From positions 1-5,968 of the forward strand of contig JASHWX010000142.1 of assembly GCA_030043815.1 (NCBI GenBank): 5,968 nucleotides of DNA, in the 5' to 3' direction. The stretch is from Candidatus Rhabdochlamydia sp. (GTDB lineage Bacteria > Chlamydiota > Chlamydiia > Chlamydiales > Rhabdochlamydiaceae). Shown in pieces: positions 5,958-5,968 of this stretch. Made by a program: the position numbers and the translations under genes. Positions within the stretch are counted from its first letter, which is position 1. Each line of letters opens with the position of its first letter. The notes beneath the pieces are model-generated. The model made no database searches and was not told where the DNA came from. It saw only the letters and a program-made list of their open reading frames with translations.

Positions 5958-5968
5958 CCTTATACCCT

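Noticed and set aside
1..5968. tRNA, rRNA, CRISPR arrays, FMN riboswitch, transposase or integrase genes
   Set aside because: None was found on reading both strands; ribF is internal to an operon and has no leader in which a riboswitch could sit.

Overview
The window looks like a chromosomal segment of a member of the Chlamydiota. All six recognised or predicted genes lie on the minus strand. Read in the direction of transcription (right to left) they are infB (IF2), rbfA, truB, ribF, an unrecognised 194-residue protein, and the first two thirds of ychF. From established knowledge, Chlamydia trachomatis has infB-rbfA-truB-ribF-ychF as consecutive genes (CT096 to CT092). That order, a short TruB with no PUA extension, and an IF2 N-terminus of the chlamydial 'KNLK-KN-QL' type are the reasons for the assignment. 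The moderate base composition and an extra gene between ribF and ychF suggest an environmental (amoeba- or arthropod-associated) lineage rather than Chlamydia itself. The genus cannot be fixed from this window.

Layout. 3429-5957: infB, with a long Pro/Ala/Lys-rich leader, a complete GTPase domain and a non-ATG apparent start near the window edge. 2406-3429: rbfA and truB, chained by overlaps (1 nt with infB, 44 nt between rbfA and truB). 1733-2422: ribF, overlapping truB by 17 nt, with an intact adenylyltransferase half and a shrunken riboflavin kinase half. 1544-1732: an AT-rich spacer with a symmetric hairpin and a good sigma70/66-type promoter. 959-1543: an AT-richer orphan gene with a helical N-terminal half and a Pro/Ser/Thr-rich tail. 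794-965: a palindromic, MITE-like element whose terminal repeat supplies the stop codon of the orphan gene. 736-793: ychF leader with a weak possible promoter. 1-735: ychF, running off the left edge.

How the parts fit together. infB, rbfA and truB form a translation-initiation, ribosome-maturation and tRNA-modification operon. ribF (flavin cofactors) is translationally coupled to it, and the overlaps imply one polycistronic mRNA. The orphan gene breaks this pattern: it has its own promoter and strong Shine-Dalgarno, a different composition, and a mobile-element-like repeat at its 3' end. It therefore looks like a lineage-specific insertion into an otherwise conserved cluster. Its tail carries two Y-x-T-P motifs and six Ser/Thr-Pro sites, which makes it a speculative candidate for a host-directed protein. 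It and the palindromic element are the most interesting parts of the window.
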